A stretch of 64,000 nt of DNA, taken from NCBI GenBank assembly GCA_028023455.1, contig JAQFVV010006471.1, positions 971,623-1,035,622 on the forward strand, read 5' to 3'. Source of the stretch: Epiperipatus broadwayi. Its lineage: Eukaryota; Onychophora; Udeonychophora; Euonychophora; Peripatidae. Under the pieces are notes generated by a model. That model was not told where the DNA came from. It was given only the letters and a program-made list of their open reading frames with translations, and searched no databases. This document shows, one piece after another, positions 39,479 through 50,330 of the stretch. A program made the position numbers and the translations under genes. Every line of letters starts with the position of its first letter. The stretch's first letter is position 1.

Positions 39479-39710
39479 TTAAAAGTTTCCCAAATTATAT
39501 TCTTTAAATATCAGACTCCTCAAAACTTCACTTCCTTGTTTTCCTAAGTGCAATCCATCTTCACTACATAACTCCCTCTTTCCTATAAAGCAATCCCATA
39601 CATCCCACAAACACAACATTATTTCTCTCACACAATTTTTTCAATCTCTCATTTATAAAACATGCCTTATCTAACAAATGCCTCTTGACAAATCTTGGTA
39701 ATACTACAAC
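39479..39710 (-). pseudogene. LINE ORF1 C-terminus: SGNH/GDSL-esterase-like tail
   Basis: With one frame change, the minus strand encodes VVVLPRFVKRHLLDKACFIN, a helix, an FVGC strand, then DCFIG and SEDGLHLGKQGSEVLRSL before a TAA at 39481-39479. The D.LHL..G..... block is the Asp-x-x-His catalytic box at the C-terminus of SGNH/GDSL esterases, a domain known in ORF1 of some CR1/L2-related LINEs. The upstream catalytic Ser block would lie beyond 39710, where the family A repeat begins, so it is missing. Assignment is by motif and by position just upstream of ORF2. Confidence 0.6.
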
Positions 39711-39798
39711 TAAGTGCCACCCTGTGCCAATCATAATAATCAATGGATGCCAGAAGGCTGATGCATAAAATCCTTATCTAATGCCTACTCATCCAATA

Positions 39799-39840
39799 TC
39801 CCCAGACTAGTTTCTAGCTTGTGGCCATCATCAGTGAGGA
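39799..39840 (-). ncRNA. intact hammerhead ribozyme (family A, best copy)
   Basis: Read on the minus strand from 39840: stem I UCCUCA (39840-39835), CUGAUGA (39834-39828), stem II UGGC (39827-39824), loop CACAA, GCUA (39818-39815, one G-U pair), GAAAC (39814-39810), a two-base loop UA, then GUC (39807-39805) and UGGGGA (39804-39799) closing stem I. All invariant core residues are present. Stem III is only A-C/G-U with a two-base loop, as in Penelope-like and retrozyme hammerheads. Cleavage is predicted after the C at 39805. Confidence 0.8.
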
Positions 39841-40213
39841 ACCTTGGATCTGAGAGCACTGCACCTGATTGCACAATGTGGCACTACTGTGTGGAGAGAG
39901 TTTTGCCTTGTTTAATAACAATTATGTGCTAGTATGAGATAGTGATCATGTGATGTTTAGTGGTTTAACACCAATCCTGCCTAATAGGATAGTGGTGGCT
40001 ATGGTTGTTAAAGAGCCAAGGCCATCAAAATGTATGGGTACTGAATTGAGTTCAGACCCATATGACTATATAAGCTATTGATCTTAGATTGAAAATATTA
40101 TTGTGTTTTCAATTTCATTCTCATAGTTTTGTAGTTAAGTGGAGATAAAAGGTGGTTGCTGGAGGGTTGCATTAGATCCTAAGATCTAGGTGCAGTGCTC
40201 TCAGATCCAAGGC

Positions 40214-40255
40214 TCCTCACTGATGATGGCCACAAGCCAGAAACTAGTCTGGGAT
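40214..40255 (+). ncRNA. hammerhead ribozyme (family A, 40-kb plus unit)
   Basis: CUGAUGA at 40220-40226, stem II UGGC/GCCA (40227-40230 and 40236-40239, four Watson-Crick pairs, loop CACAA), GAAAC at 40240-40244, GUC at 40247-40249. Stem I is UCCUCA (40214-40219) against UGGGA; one G is missing relative to other copies, leaving about four pairs. The catalytic core is complete. Confidence 0.75.
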
Positions 40256-40375
40256 ATTGGATGAATAGCCAGCCATTAGATAGGGATTTAATGCACAAGC
40301 CTTCTGGCATCCATTGATTACTCTGATTGGCTGTATAAAGAGAATTTTGCCTTGTTTAGAGTAGCACTACTGGCA

Positions 40376-41004
40376 TTTAAGCCTGCAAGTGAATCCAGTA
40401 AAAAAATCTTGAGATAAAATAAATAAGCCCAATATGGTAAATATCACCTAGGTATCCTAAGCAATGATTTGTACTTGCTTCTCTTAAAAAACTGTAAACT
40501 TGTCCAGCATTATTAAGTAAGGTTAAGTGATAATTGATTAATTAGTGAAACAAACTAATTAAGGACTATATACAGCATTTATCATTAATTGTTATGATGA
40601 TTATTATTATGCTCCAGTATTTAAATTGAGGATTATTTTTTTGAAATAGTAAAGAGCATATTCCTATTTAATGTTAGTATTTTCACAACACTGTCTGATA
40701 ATACACTTTTCATATCCCAAGGTCAAATTAGATTTAGGAAACATGTATTTAATATTTATTAAACATTTTATCTAATTTTCTTATTGTTATTATTTATTTT
40801 TATAACTTATTTTATACCTGTAGAGGTCTCTACCTTAGAATTTTTAAGACGCTTATTCCTAAAGGTTACTTACTGCCTTAGTAAATATTATTTAATATAA
40901 TAATGTGCGTTTAATAAAATTTATAATTACAACTATGTAATAAAGTAATTGTTAATTTTTAAATTTTTCTTTTGCTATTATTAAAGAAACATTATCTCAG
41001 CATA
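40376..41004. other. A/T-rich non-coding stretch
   Basis: No gene or repeat identified. Confidence 0.45.
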
Positions 41005-41008
41005 TTAA

Positions 41009-41755
41009 CCCTTAAACCGCTAATTTTATTATTGGTTGTATCAGATAAAAATCAAATCTTTTAATTGGCCAACTCACAAACTGAAGACAAAGCTTATTGT
41101 TAAAACATATTCGCCTATAATATTAAATTCAACTCAGATACGTTTATAAAAAGTTTTTTACTAATTTTTCAGGTTATGAAGAGAACGAAAGTTCTTTCAA
41201 AAATAAATTGCTATTTATTTATTCTAAAATATTCACTTTCGGCAACGTAAAAGCTATAATATAAACAAAAAGATCGACTTTTACGTTATAGAAAAGTAAA
41301 TATTTCTTTTTACTAAATCTTCAACATTTTTACAAAAATCTTCGATATTTTTCGAAAATAATTTTGTTTTTTTAGTATATTTTTTAAAAAACTAGTTTAA
41401 TTTCTTAAATTATATATTTTTAAATACTTAAATTGCATTCGAAATGAAAATCTCAGCATTTTTCTTTATTTTCTTTGATCAGGCAGTTTCTTTGTTCTTT
41501 CCAGCCAATCAGAATGTCTTTTTCGGCTGAGAGCTTGCTAAGAACCAATCACAAATAATGTTCTTTCTTTGTTTAGGTTTAAATGCGTTTTTTTTCTATT
41601 TTTTACTTGTAAAATAAATCGGAAGATGGCACCATCGTACAGAACTTTTAAAAACGCATTCAATACGTCTTTAACGAAAATTTTCGTATGAAAACGGGCT
41701 GAGTTAGAGTGATTTCAGATGTCGACGAGGAGCCTCGTCGGACGCGGGAAAAGGG
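41009..41755. mobile_element. piggyBac-type non-autonomous element
   Basis: TTAA flanks both sides (41005-41008 and 41756-41759). The ends are inverted: CCCTTAAACCGC on the left, and GCGGGAAAAGGG on the right. TTAA duplication with CCC/GGG-type ends is the hallmark of piggyBac. Just inside the right end is a CpG-rich hairpin (CGACGAGGAGCCTCGTCG, 41723-41740). Length is 747 bp with no transposase. Inside are a 10-bp inverted pair (AACGTAAAAG/CTTTTACGTT, 41244 and 41278), two CCAATC boxes near 41513 and 41546, and a 21-codon ORF with a good start context (41626-41691). Confidence 0.72.
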
Positions 41756-41759
41756 TTAA

Positions 41760-42603
41760 CCATATAAAAAAGGTTATATTTGAGATATTAGACTACATAT
41801 AAAATCTATTTGGATTAAATACATCATTATTGTATTATTGCTATCTGAAATATAAAAGTATTGGGTAAAATGATGCGCATAATAATCTCTCTTACATTGT
41901 CGTATTCTAAAATGCATAAACACACTTTATATCCAATGCATTTATTTTCTTATTTTATATAACCCTAAGATAAATTATTAATCAACTTTATATTTAACAT
42001 TGCTAGCCTTAGTTTTAAAACACAAACTTAGTTACTTTTAATTAGTTCTTATAGTAAGAAACAATATATTTGCAAAGATTTTTATTAATAAAATAGAATA
42101 AGAGGGAGACAAATCTTATTGAATAATCTGGAGAATTTTATTATTTTATTGAATGTAAATCTATTATTAAAGTATAGAATAGTTTAGCTAATGTGGAAAT
42201 ATATATAAAAATAAATAACAAATTGCAAGTCAAGAGAGGGATAATTGCACTTTCTCCACATTATTGATTACACTGCATCTCAAGTGGCTTTTCCTTCATT
42301 TATGGATGCAATATATATACCATATATAATAATTTGTTTCAATGTTATAATAATTTATTTCAACATAGTAAATTTTAAATTAAATATCCAAAACAGAAAA
42401 TTTATAATTTAATAAATCTAGTTTCTATTTGAAAATATCAGCTTTGATGTAATCTGGAAAAGTATAAATTAAAAAGTAGGCTGCAAACTGAACTCATGCT
42501 ATCTAGTAATACTATTTGTCTGATCTACTTCTAAAGCGAAAGTGGAATCACTTTTAGTTTATGCCCTAGTTTATATAAGAGATATAATTCACATTAATAC
42601 TTT
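41760..42603. other. A/T-rich non-coding stretch
   Basis: No gene recognised. Confidence 0.45.
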
Positions 42604-42610
42604 ATATATA

Positions 42611-43065
42611 TATGTCAACAGATGGCGTTCTACCAAAAACACCGTCAAGCGTATTTTGTTTACATAAACGTCAGAGAATGCATACACTATCTCTAACTTT
42701 AATTCCACTTTCAGATCATGATTTCAAGCTATTTGCTATCGTCAGTGAAAGACAGGAATAAGAACTAGATCTAAACACAAACTCTGAGCGTTTATGAAAC
42801 AGTTTCTATTCAGCTTGCAAGCGTGAATTTTTTAGACACGTTAGTGTCTTCGAACTCAGCACAGCAAGCCAGATAGCTACATGGGTCTGATATCAGTTCA
42901 GCATCACCACATAGTAGAAGCCTCTGCAAGACCTCAAAGGTACATTTATGAAAAACAAAATCAAGTTAAAAACTTGTTAACGCTTGTATTTATGTCAACA
43001 GATGGCGTTCTACCAAAAACACCGTCAAGCGTTAACAAGTTTTTAACTTGATTTTGTTTTTCATA
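42611..43065. repeat. unclassified repeat ending in a perfect 40-bp palindrome
   Basis: A block of higher G+C. A 42-bp sequence starting TATGTCAACAGATGGCGTTC occurs at 42611-42652 and again, identical, at 42991-43032. The second copy sits in the loop and inner edge of a hairpin whose 40-bp arms (42947-42986 and 43026-43065) are perfectly complementary; loop 39 bp. No ORF. The sequence between the two copies is unfamiliar to me. Confidence 0.7.
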
Positions 43066-44723
43066 TATATATATATGTATGTATGTATGTAAATTAAAAA
43101 TATCATAACTTCCTAAATATTTTCACAAGTATAAAGCATTTTGGTTTAAAATAAAATGATATTAAAATAATGGTTTTGAAAATGTAAATTAACATATATT
43201 ACTAATATCAGAATATGGTATGATATAGATATATAAACAGACGAACAAGTGAATATATTATAATGGGAGAATTGAATTCTGAATCTAGAATCATTCTGAA
43301 TTATAAGCCATTCAACTTTTTAAAAAAAAATTAATATTTTACAGTTTAGATTGCAAGAAGCATAAATTATAATCTAACTAATTGATTACACACGTGTAAG
43401 TGTGTGTGAATAGAGTCAATAATTAGTTATATGCATTTAAAAAAAATGATATTGTATTGATAATAATAGTTCCCTCCGTCCCGTCCCCCTGTTATATCCA
43501 AAAGCAAATATGTGGGGGTGATGGTAGAACAAGAATTAATTTTATTAATTAGCTAAGCAAAAAATTATCTGCATTTTATTATCGTTCATCCAAAGATTTT
43601 GAAAGATAAAATGAGAAGAAATATAATTCGCATTGGTGAAACAATCTGCATTCCAAATGTTTAAATAAAGAATTCATTTATTGTATTTAAAAAAAACTTT
43701 GATTAAACAGTCAAACAAAATTTTTTTAAAAAAACTGTAATTAGAGGTGAGTGGATAAAGAAATATTCATTACATTGTGGGAAGTGATAAAGGAAGATTG
43801 GTTTGAATTAAAGTTAGTTATTAAATGTTTATGAAAAGAAAAGGTACTGCGGAAGAAGGAAATGACCAAAAAACTGTTTTATCCTATCAGCAATGGATTT
43901 AAAAGATTTATATAAAATTATTCAATTACATGTGCAGGATTATATTGTGGTCATAATAACTTAAAAAGCAAATTCAATCCCAATTTGTGATACAGAAAGT
44001 TATTTGATGAATGATGCCATGAGTTTTTTTTTTTACATAATATATTCTATGAAAATCAAATGGAGATCTTGCTATTTTTTAAAGAATATTTATTTAACTT
44101 TGTAACCATGTAAAACCCACTGATATCAAATGACCATTATCTGCCTAAGAATTTGATCTAAAAAAATGACCCTCTTTCTCAGCCAACTACTTTTCAAATA
44201 TGAATCTGGCAGAATTGTACCTTTTTTTATCAAGAAAATAGTTTTGTGTTTTTATCAAGAAGACAGTGTAACTCACAGAACAGAAAGCTACAACAATAAA
44301 GAGAAAAAAATATTTCATATATATATATATGAACTGTAATTAAAGTTAAAGATAGTTATTTTAATTAAACGTTTGTTTTTTGTTTTTCAAAAAAAGAAAG
44401 AGCTAGTATTATCATAATTATTAATAACTGAAGGTACCTCACAAAATTGCAGTAAGATATTTTAATATATAAATATATCTTTGGTGTTAGAAGGCCTTAA
44501 TTATATATGTATTTAATGGTTATTAATGTAATATTTAAATTATATTGAATAATTAATCATTATAGAAGTTTATTAATTTATTATACAGGCATTTATTATT
44601 GGATATTTTTGAAATAGTTAGATCATTACATTCATATTTTATTGTATAATAATTATATTATATGTTTTTGTGAGTATTGTTTGGTATATATTCATATATT
44701 ATTTATAAGTAATGTGTTTAGAG

Positions 44724-44759
<36 letters not shown>

Positions 44760-47544
44760 TGTGTATTTTGTAATACATATGTACTATTAATTTTTATCTT
44801 TACCATGCCATTTTATTCTTATTTAATGATAAGTAGCAATCTATCTTATCTCCAGATAAGCAAATTCTGAGGTAAGTCTTTCGCTTGCATATTGATGGAG
44901 AATTATGATAGTGGTTGTATTGTGAAGCTGTACATATATAGCTTTATACATGTATGCCTCACCATTCTCTGTTTAGTTAACCACAGACCTAAATGGTCAA
45001 CCAGTGAATGGATATTAAAACAAATGATTAATGATATATGTGTGTATATAATATTAAAATAAATTGTAAATTATTAATGAAATTTAAATGTATATAATTT
45101 AGAAATTATAGGAAAAAGTTTAAAGTAAAATAAATTATATTGCATCATCAGATAAAGAACTTATCTTATACACAAAATAGATTAAGTAAAAATTTAATTT
45201 TAAGATCCATTAAGCAAATGGGAAAATATAAAATTCTTTGTTGCCACCTAAATAATACTGTAAAATCATATGATTCTTTTAAAAACTTGTAAACAATGGA
45301 AGGATTGGTAGACTTCAATTAATTAATTAACATAAAAAAAAGTTAAAAGGTATAAATACTAAAGTTTTTCTTCATTCTAACAATCATCATTTCTTGTTCT
45401 AGAGTCTGGACCAATATGTAAATGTCCATACATGTAATACTTGAGTAGAGACGTTTTCCTCCACCCTTCTGTGTCTATTCTCAGAGGGTGTTCTAGAGGT
45501 GAAGCCCAGCAGAAGACCAAAAAACAATGCCTGATAACTGCTTACCTTTGCTGTCAGAAAGAAAGACCTATCTAAATGGAAACATGAATGCAGATGTTCA
45601 TGATGTAGATCATAACAATTCCCAAAAAAGAATGACTGCATCATGTGGCTCTAAAAATGGACTCTTAATTTGCCACTCTTACAAAGCATAATCCATATTG
45701 TACCAGTCACTTCTATCTTCTTTTCATCACTGAAGGTGCCACTAGGTCACTAAAAACCTAGAAAATTTAATTATGATGATCAAAAGTTAATAATGAAGAA
45801 TGCTACCAGCTAGACCCAGGGAGAGAAAGAGATCTTTAACATTTTTCAGACAATTGAGAAAAGAACAAACATCAGCCAAAATAATTTTAAATAATTTCAT
45901 AATTTATGAAATTTATAATAATAAATTTTATGCAAACAAATTATGAAAAATTATTCTAGATTCCTCAACCATATTCATCAGAGAGTGTAGAGTATTGAAA
46001 CAATTAAATACCCTAGCAGATAAATTTGTTTTTTCACCAAAAGTTTAAAAGAGGGGATTCATAATATTTTCCTGCCAGCAATTTATAAAAACTAATTCTA
46101 GCTTTCTCAGTTAGAGATTTCAAAACAAAAAAAATCATGTAGAAGTACAACAAAACAGCACAGGTGAGCATTTCTTGGCCCAGAATAAAGCATTGGGACC
46201 AAGAATGTCATGTCTGCATAACAGCTCATGATAAATCATGTTCAAGATTATCAAGGTTTATTCCAATACAAGACAAGAAAATAGAACAAAAAAAAAGATT
46301 ATGATTTCCTGTAATCTTAAATAGAAGAAAACAACAATCTTCAATTTAAGAAAGACAGAACAATACACTTGGTAAATCTCTAGCCAAAAGATTTACGGTC
46401 TGCAGGAAATGCAAACCAAGTTTAACTAAATAAATTATAAAGAAAAAATAAAGGACAGGTGAGTAAAAGGCAAATTATTAATGTCTGCCAAAGCATTTAT
46501 CAAGGTTAGTAATATAAATAATAAAAAGAAAACACTAAGCATATAAAGATAAAAACTCACAATATACTCTCAGATAAATAAATAAAAATATGAGATCTTA
46601 AAACTAAGATCCCAACACACTTTAACTAATAAGTAAATACAGAAAATAATTAAAATATTAAAGGAATATACAAAACTTCTAATAAATACTGGAATACTTT
46701 ATGATTAAACTGAGACTTTAACAGAGATTTAAACCCTGGTAAGAATATGAAAACACTTTACCTTGAGGTTAAGTTCAGCATATGTCTTTCAGCAGTGCAC
46801 ACAGTATATTTCATTTGAAAGTTTCTATGAAGATTTTAGTTTCCATTAGCTGTTTGGAGTTTGGAGTCAAGCACTAGATCACTTCTTGTTTAAGATTTTA
46901 CAATATGATATTGTCAGAACAGTCCAGGATCTGAAGTCATTTTTGGGTTGGTTTAGCATTGCATGTTGTAGATAAGTTCATAATGGTGTATAGTTCAGGC
47001 ATTCTGCAGAGATGATCTTATTCAGCAATTGGAAGACTAATATAATTTCAGCAGGATCTCTTGATACCAAACAATAAAAGGTAATTTTCTCAATGGATAT
47101 ACTAAAGTTCAGACAGCAATCTTGGAAAATTATGGCGGGATAGCAATTCAAAAAGATATCACTATTACTGAACTAAAAAACTGAATCAATACGTAACAAA
47201 CAGAATAAAAATGAATAACTGAATAATAATTAGTCCAAAATCCCAGGGTTATTTATGTACACTCTTATCTCCTGCATCATCTGCAATTATAAGTTTTTTT
47301 TCAGAGAAAATCTGTATTTCAGACTTACTATTACTTAAAAATCTTATCAGAGTTCCTATCTTTTACAAAATTAATTTTAAAAAAAAATTCAAAATTGTCT
47401 CAGCTTTTTTAAAAAAAAAAAAAATTAAAATTAGATTACAATTAAAAATAAAAGAAACAGGAATGCAATTAAAACTTTCAATATTAAAATGCTTTATCAA
47501 AAAAGGATTAAAACTTTTTTAATTAGAATATTTTTACAAATAGA
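43066..47544. other. non-coding stretch, partly less A/T-rich
   Basis: No gene recognised. (TA)n at 44728-44754. The part from about 45.4 to 47.2 kb is less A/T-rich than its surroundings and could be a very old repeat, but no reading frame or motif could be supported. The minus-strand ORF at 45399-45644 has no recognisable domain. Confidence 0.45.
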
Positions 47545-47654
47545 TTTTTTTTTCTCTCATATGTCATAGCATTGGCCGGGACGTGAACCCACAACCGTCT
47601 GCAACCAACTACTTGCTTGCAAGGTGGCCATGATGACCTCTCGGCTAATAATGC
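47545..47654 (-). repeat. tRNA-derived SINE (family 1), minus-strand copy
   Basis: On the minus strand an 86-nt tRNA-like head (47654-47569) has an A-box TTAGCCGAGAGGT, a B-box GGTTCACGTCC and complementary ends (GCATT/AATGC). A short tail CTATGACATATGAGAG and a poly-A run (poly-T at 47545-47553) follow. It matches the 53.7-kb copy at roughly nine positions in ten. It could be a tRNA gene, but the anticodon arm is not credible and the shared 3' tail plus poly-A argue for a SINE. Confidence 0.75.
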
Positions 47655-47975
47655 TTTTACTTTTAAATAAAAAAGTAAAATTAGATAATTTTAAAATATA
47701 GCTGCATATGGATGCTATAACATATAAAACTTTCAAATAAAGTTTCTTTTAAAACTTTATAAAAACAAAAGTTAATTTTAATTTCGCAATGAAACTTTTG
47801 AAGCAGATAAAGCATCCAGTTCAATATATATATAAGTGCTTCTGAGTTATTGGTAACTTTTAACCTTGTCATTTTTTATTATTGTTCTTCTTAATATGTA
47901 CTAACTAATTTTATCTTACATGTATTTAAAAGATTAGCATATGTATTCTAGTGATCAACTAGTTCTGTTTCTTTT

Positions 47976-47978
<3 letters not shown>

Positions 47979-48010
<32 letters not shown>

Positions 48011-48020
48011 ATAAGAATGT

Positions 48021-48053
<33 letters not shown>
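47979..48053. repeat. two (TA)n microsatellites around AATAATAAGAATGTCA
   Basis: TA runs at 47979-48007 and 48023-48053; the second is bounded by GTCAATA and TATTGAC, forming a palindrome. Confidence 0.9.
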
Positions 48054-48056
<3 letters not shown>

Positions 48057-48066
48057 ACATATGTAT

Positions 48067-48908
48067 AATTATACAAAACAATACAATAATTAATACAGTA
48101 AAAAATATTTTAAAAACAAATATATACCATAATTTAATAGAAGTACTTTCAACTATCTATGTAGTTGTTATCAACTAGATTCAAATTGTATTCAAAAAAC
48201 CTTTACAAATGTATACAAAAAGAATTATGTCATACATCAATTTTCCCATAATTCATTAATTTTTATATTGGCAGCCTGTCTATTTATCAAATGTTGCTTT
48301 TCATGTTTTATTTTGTATACATTTGTAACGTTTTTTTGTAATACAATTTGAATCTAGTTGATAACGACTACATAGATAGTTGAAAGTACTTCTATTAAAT
48401 TATGGTATATATTTGTTTTTAAAATATTTTTTACTGTATTAATTATTTAATAGTAATATTAGCGATTGAGCCAATGCACATGTGCTTTAAAGAAATTATA
48501 ATTGAATACTCTCAATTGTTTCAGACATGAGATATAGCGCTATATAAAATAATATCTCATTATATATGTTTAATTTCAACTAAAGAATGACGGTTCATAA
48601 ATTGTAAAGATTTCGCAAGTGTCATTCGTTCAAACATAACAAATGTAATTTAAAGTGATCGTTTAACACCTTCATGCTCTTATTTCCACACACTTAAGAT
48701 TTGCCCATACATAAACGATTGGGTCGAAAGAATGAATGATTTATTCCATTCTTTCTAAAATACTATATCTCGTGTCTGAAAAATTGAGAGTATTCAGTTA
48801 TAATTTATCTTTAAAGCGCATGTGCATTGGCTTAATCGCTAATATACTACGCTATATAAAATAATATCTCATTATGTATTAATTATTGTATTGTTTTGAA
48901 TAATTATA
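48067..48908. mobile_element. inverted-repeat element, right arm split by a second insertion
   Basis: The left arm 48067-48219 is an inverted copy of 48311-48447 joined to 48875/48888-48908. The arms carry, for example, ACTACATAGATAGTTGAAAG and its complement, and start with a GTATACAAA-type inner edge around a loop of about 90 bp. The right arm is continuous only if 48448-48887 is removed, leaving one copy of TGTATTAATTATT. So the element is older than the insertion. No ORF. Confidence 0.75.
48456..48845. mobile_element. 390-bp MITE with about 80-bp terminal inverted repeats
   Basis: The ends mirror each other (ATATTAGCGATTGAGCC and GGCTTAATCGCTAATAT), and the inversion continues for about 80 bp through CCAATGCACATGTGC to GAGATAT. 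The interior (about 230 bp) has no ORF. It sits inside the arm of the older inverted-repeat element. The outermost interval bounded by 13-bp direct repeats (48435-48447 and 48875-48887) is slightly longer than the inverted repeats. Confidence 0.8.
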
Positions 48909-49860
48909 TATATTTTATTATAATTGGAATACAGACATTGATTAATAATTTATATATTGACATATAGTTAGTATACATATAAAGTCAGCAATATTTTTTT
49001 TTATTTCATTGATAATGTGGAACATATATATAAGGAAGGAGAGGAGCTGGATGCTAAGGTTTGAATAAGTTAAAACTTTTATTTTTATTTTCTCCCAACC
49101 TATATATCAGGCAGAAATCGTTTCTAAATAATTTGTAAAATTTATTTTGATTTTCAAAAAAGATTTCCATCCATCTTTTCCTGCCTTTCATTAAATATTT
49201 TTTAAAAGAGAGAATAAATTGACATTTAATTTAACTAAACTCTATATTCATTTTATAATCATATCATGTATATATGCATCTATTTAATTTGTTAATTTAT
49301 ATTTTTTTTTAGAAAAATTCCTCACAATTATTATTATACATATATATACTTAATCAAACCACATGTATTGGGGGACATGGTACATATAAGTGTCTGTTAT
49401 TTTTATATTTTGTAATAGAAAGGTACAGTGTGATCTTCTTCATATAATTATCTATTCAATATTCATCAAATCTATGTGCATAAATTAGTTAAATAATGAT
49501 AATTATAGATTAATCAGGATAAAAATAAATGTTGGTATAATACCTGCATATAAGTTAATTAATGACTTTGAAAGATGGGTTTTTTATTATAGTATAATGG
49601 ATTTTCTAGCATAGTAACATACAGGATCGTATATCTGTATATTAATGTTAATAAGGCTTTAATATTTATGATTTTTTTGACCACATTCCCAATACTGTGT
49701 TACTTACTGATTATATTGTGTCTCTACATTCTTTTATTGCTTTTTCGAATTATTTCATTCATCCTGCTCATGAATACTGGATATATCACTTGCCTGGAAT
49801 AGTGAATCCTGTTAAAGGGGCAGCGAGAAGAAATAAACATTAAACTAACCAAAGGCACTG

Positions 49861-50010
49861 CATTCCTGAAACACCTCAGGCTATTTAAGTCCACACATTC
49901 CTCTCTTTCCCAGCACTTTTTTAAAGTGTGATGCCTCAGGCTATTTAATTTCCATGTTACTTTCTTGTCTCCTCCCATTTTTATTTGTAGTGCCTTAGGT
50001 GATTTATTTT
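49861..50010. repeat. 60-bp degenerate tandem repeat, about 2.5 units
   Basis: The anchor CCTCAGGCTATTTAA occurs at 49874-49888 and 49934-49948, and as CCTTAGGTGATTTA at about 49993. The rest of each unit is only loosely similar. Confidence 0.55.
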
Positions 50011-50289
50011 TTTGAAAACTGAGCGTTTCTAGTCGATGTCATTTATCACTTGCATGTGCCAGCAGTGTTTTTGGGTGTTTTAAAATTCAAAATGGCCACC
50101 GAGCATGTAATATATCAGCACCCATTAATCAAAGTGGCATCATGTTGAAGATTTTACTATATTTTAGAGACATGCATACATGATCACTGAGTACCATACT
50201 GAATCTTACCCTTTTATTTTATAATTATGCCTGTTGATATATGATCTGTGCACTGCTATGCAAATCTATTGTTAAAGATTTATAGGGGT

Positions 50290-50330
<41 letters not shown>
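50290..50330. repeat. compound (TA)n(GA)n microsatellite
   Basis: An alternating TA run passes directly into an alternating GA run. Confidence 0.95.

Larger units (their letters stand above)
35875..39710 (-). mobile_element. near full-length but inactivated LINE with esterase-type ORF1
   Basis: On the minus strand, running from 39710 down to 35875, the order is ORF1 tail, short linker, endonuclease, reverse transcriptase, C-terminal zinc knuckle, 3' UTR, and a 3' end in short tandem repeats (GTGAT units on the plus strand, 35875-35893). The coding strand is extremely purine-rich, so the plus strand looks like one long C/T-rich tract. At least six frame breaks interrupt ORF2. The 5' part is cut off where a family A hammerhead repeat begins. 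An esterase-like ORF1 and a microsatellite-like 3' end are known in CR1/L2-related LINEs; the clade was not determined. Confidence 0.85.
39711..40375. mobile_element. hammerhead repeat family A, inverted piece plus full unit
   Basis: A partial unit on the minus strand (39711-39868) abuts a longer unit on the plus strand (about 39870-40345). Both contain the family core ending in CATCCATTGATTACTCT. The plus unit holds the roughly 300-bp body also found at 61.56-61.81 kb (for example CCTGCCTAATAGGATAGT and TCAGACCCATATGACTATA). No ORF. It truncates ORF1 of the minus-strand LINE. Confidence 0.8.

Noticed and set aside
49724-49978. 84-aa minus-strand ORF
   Set aside because: Covers a degenerate 60-bp tandem repeat; no domain and no codon pattern supporting a gene.
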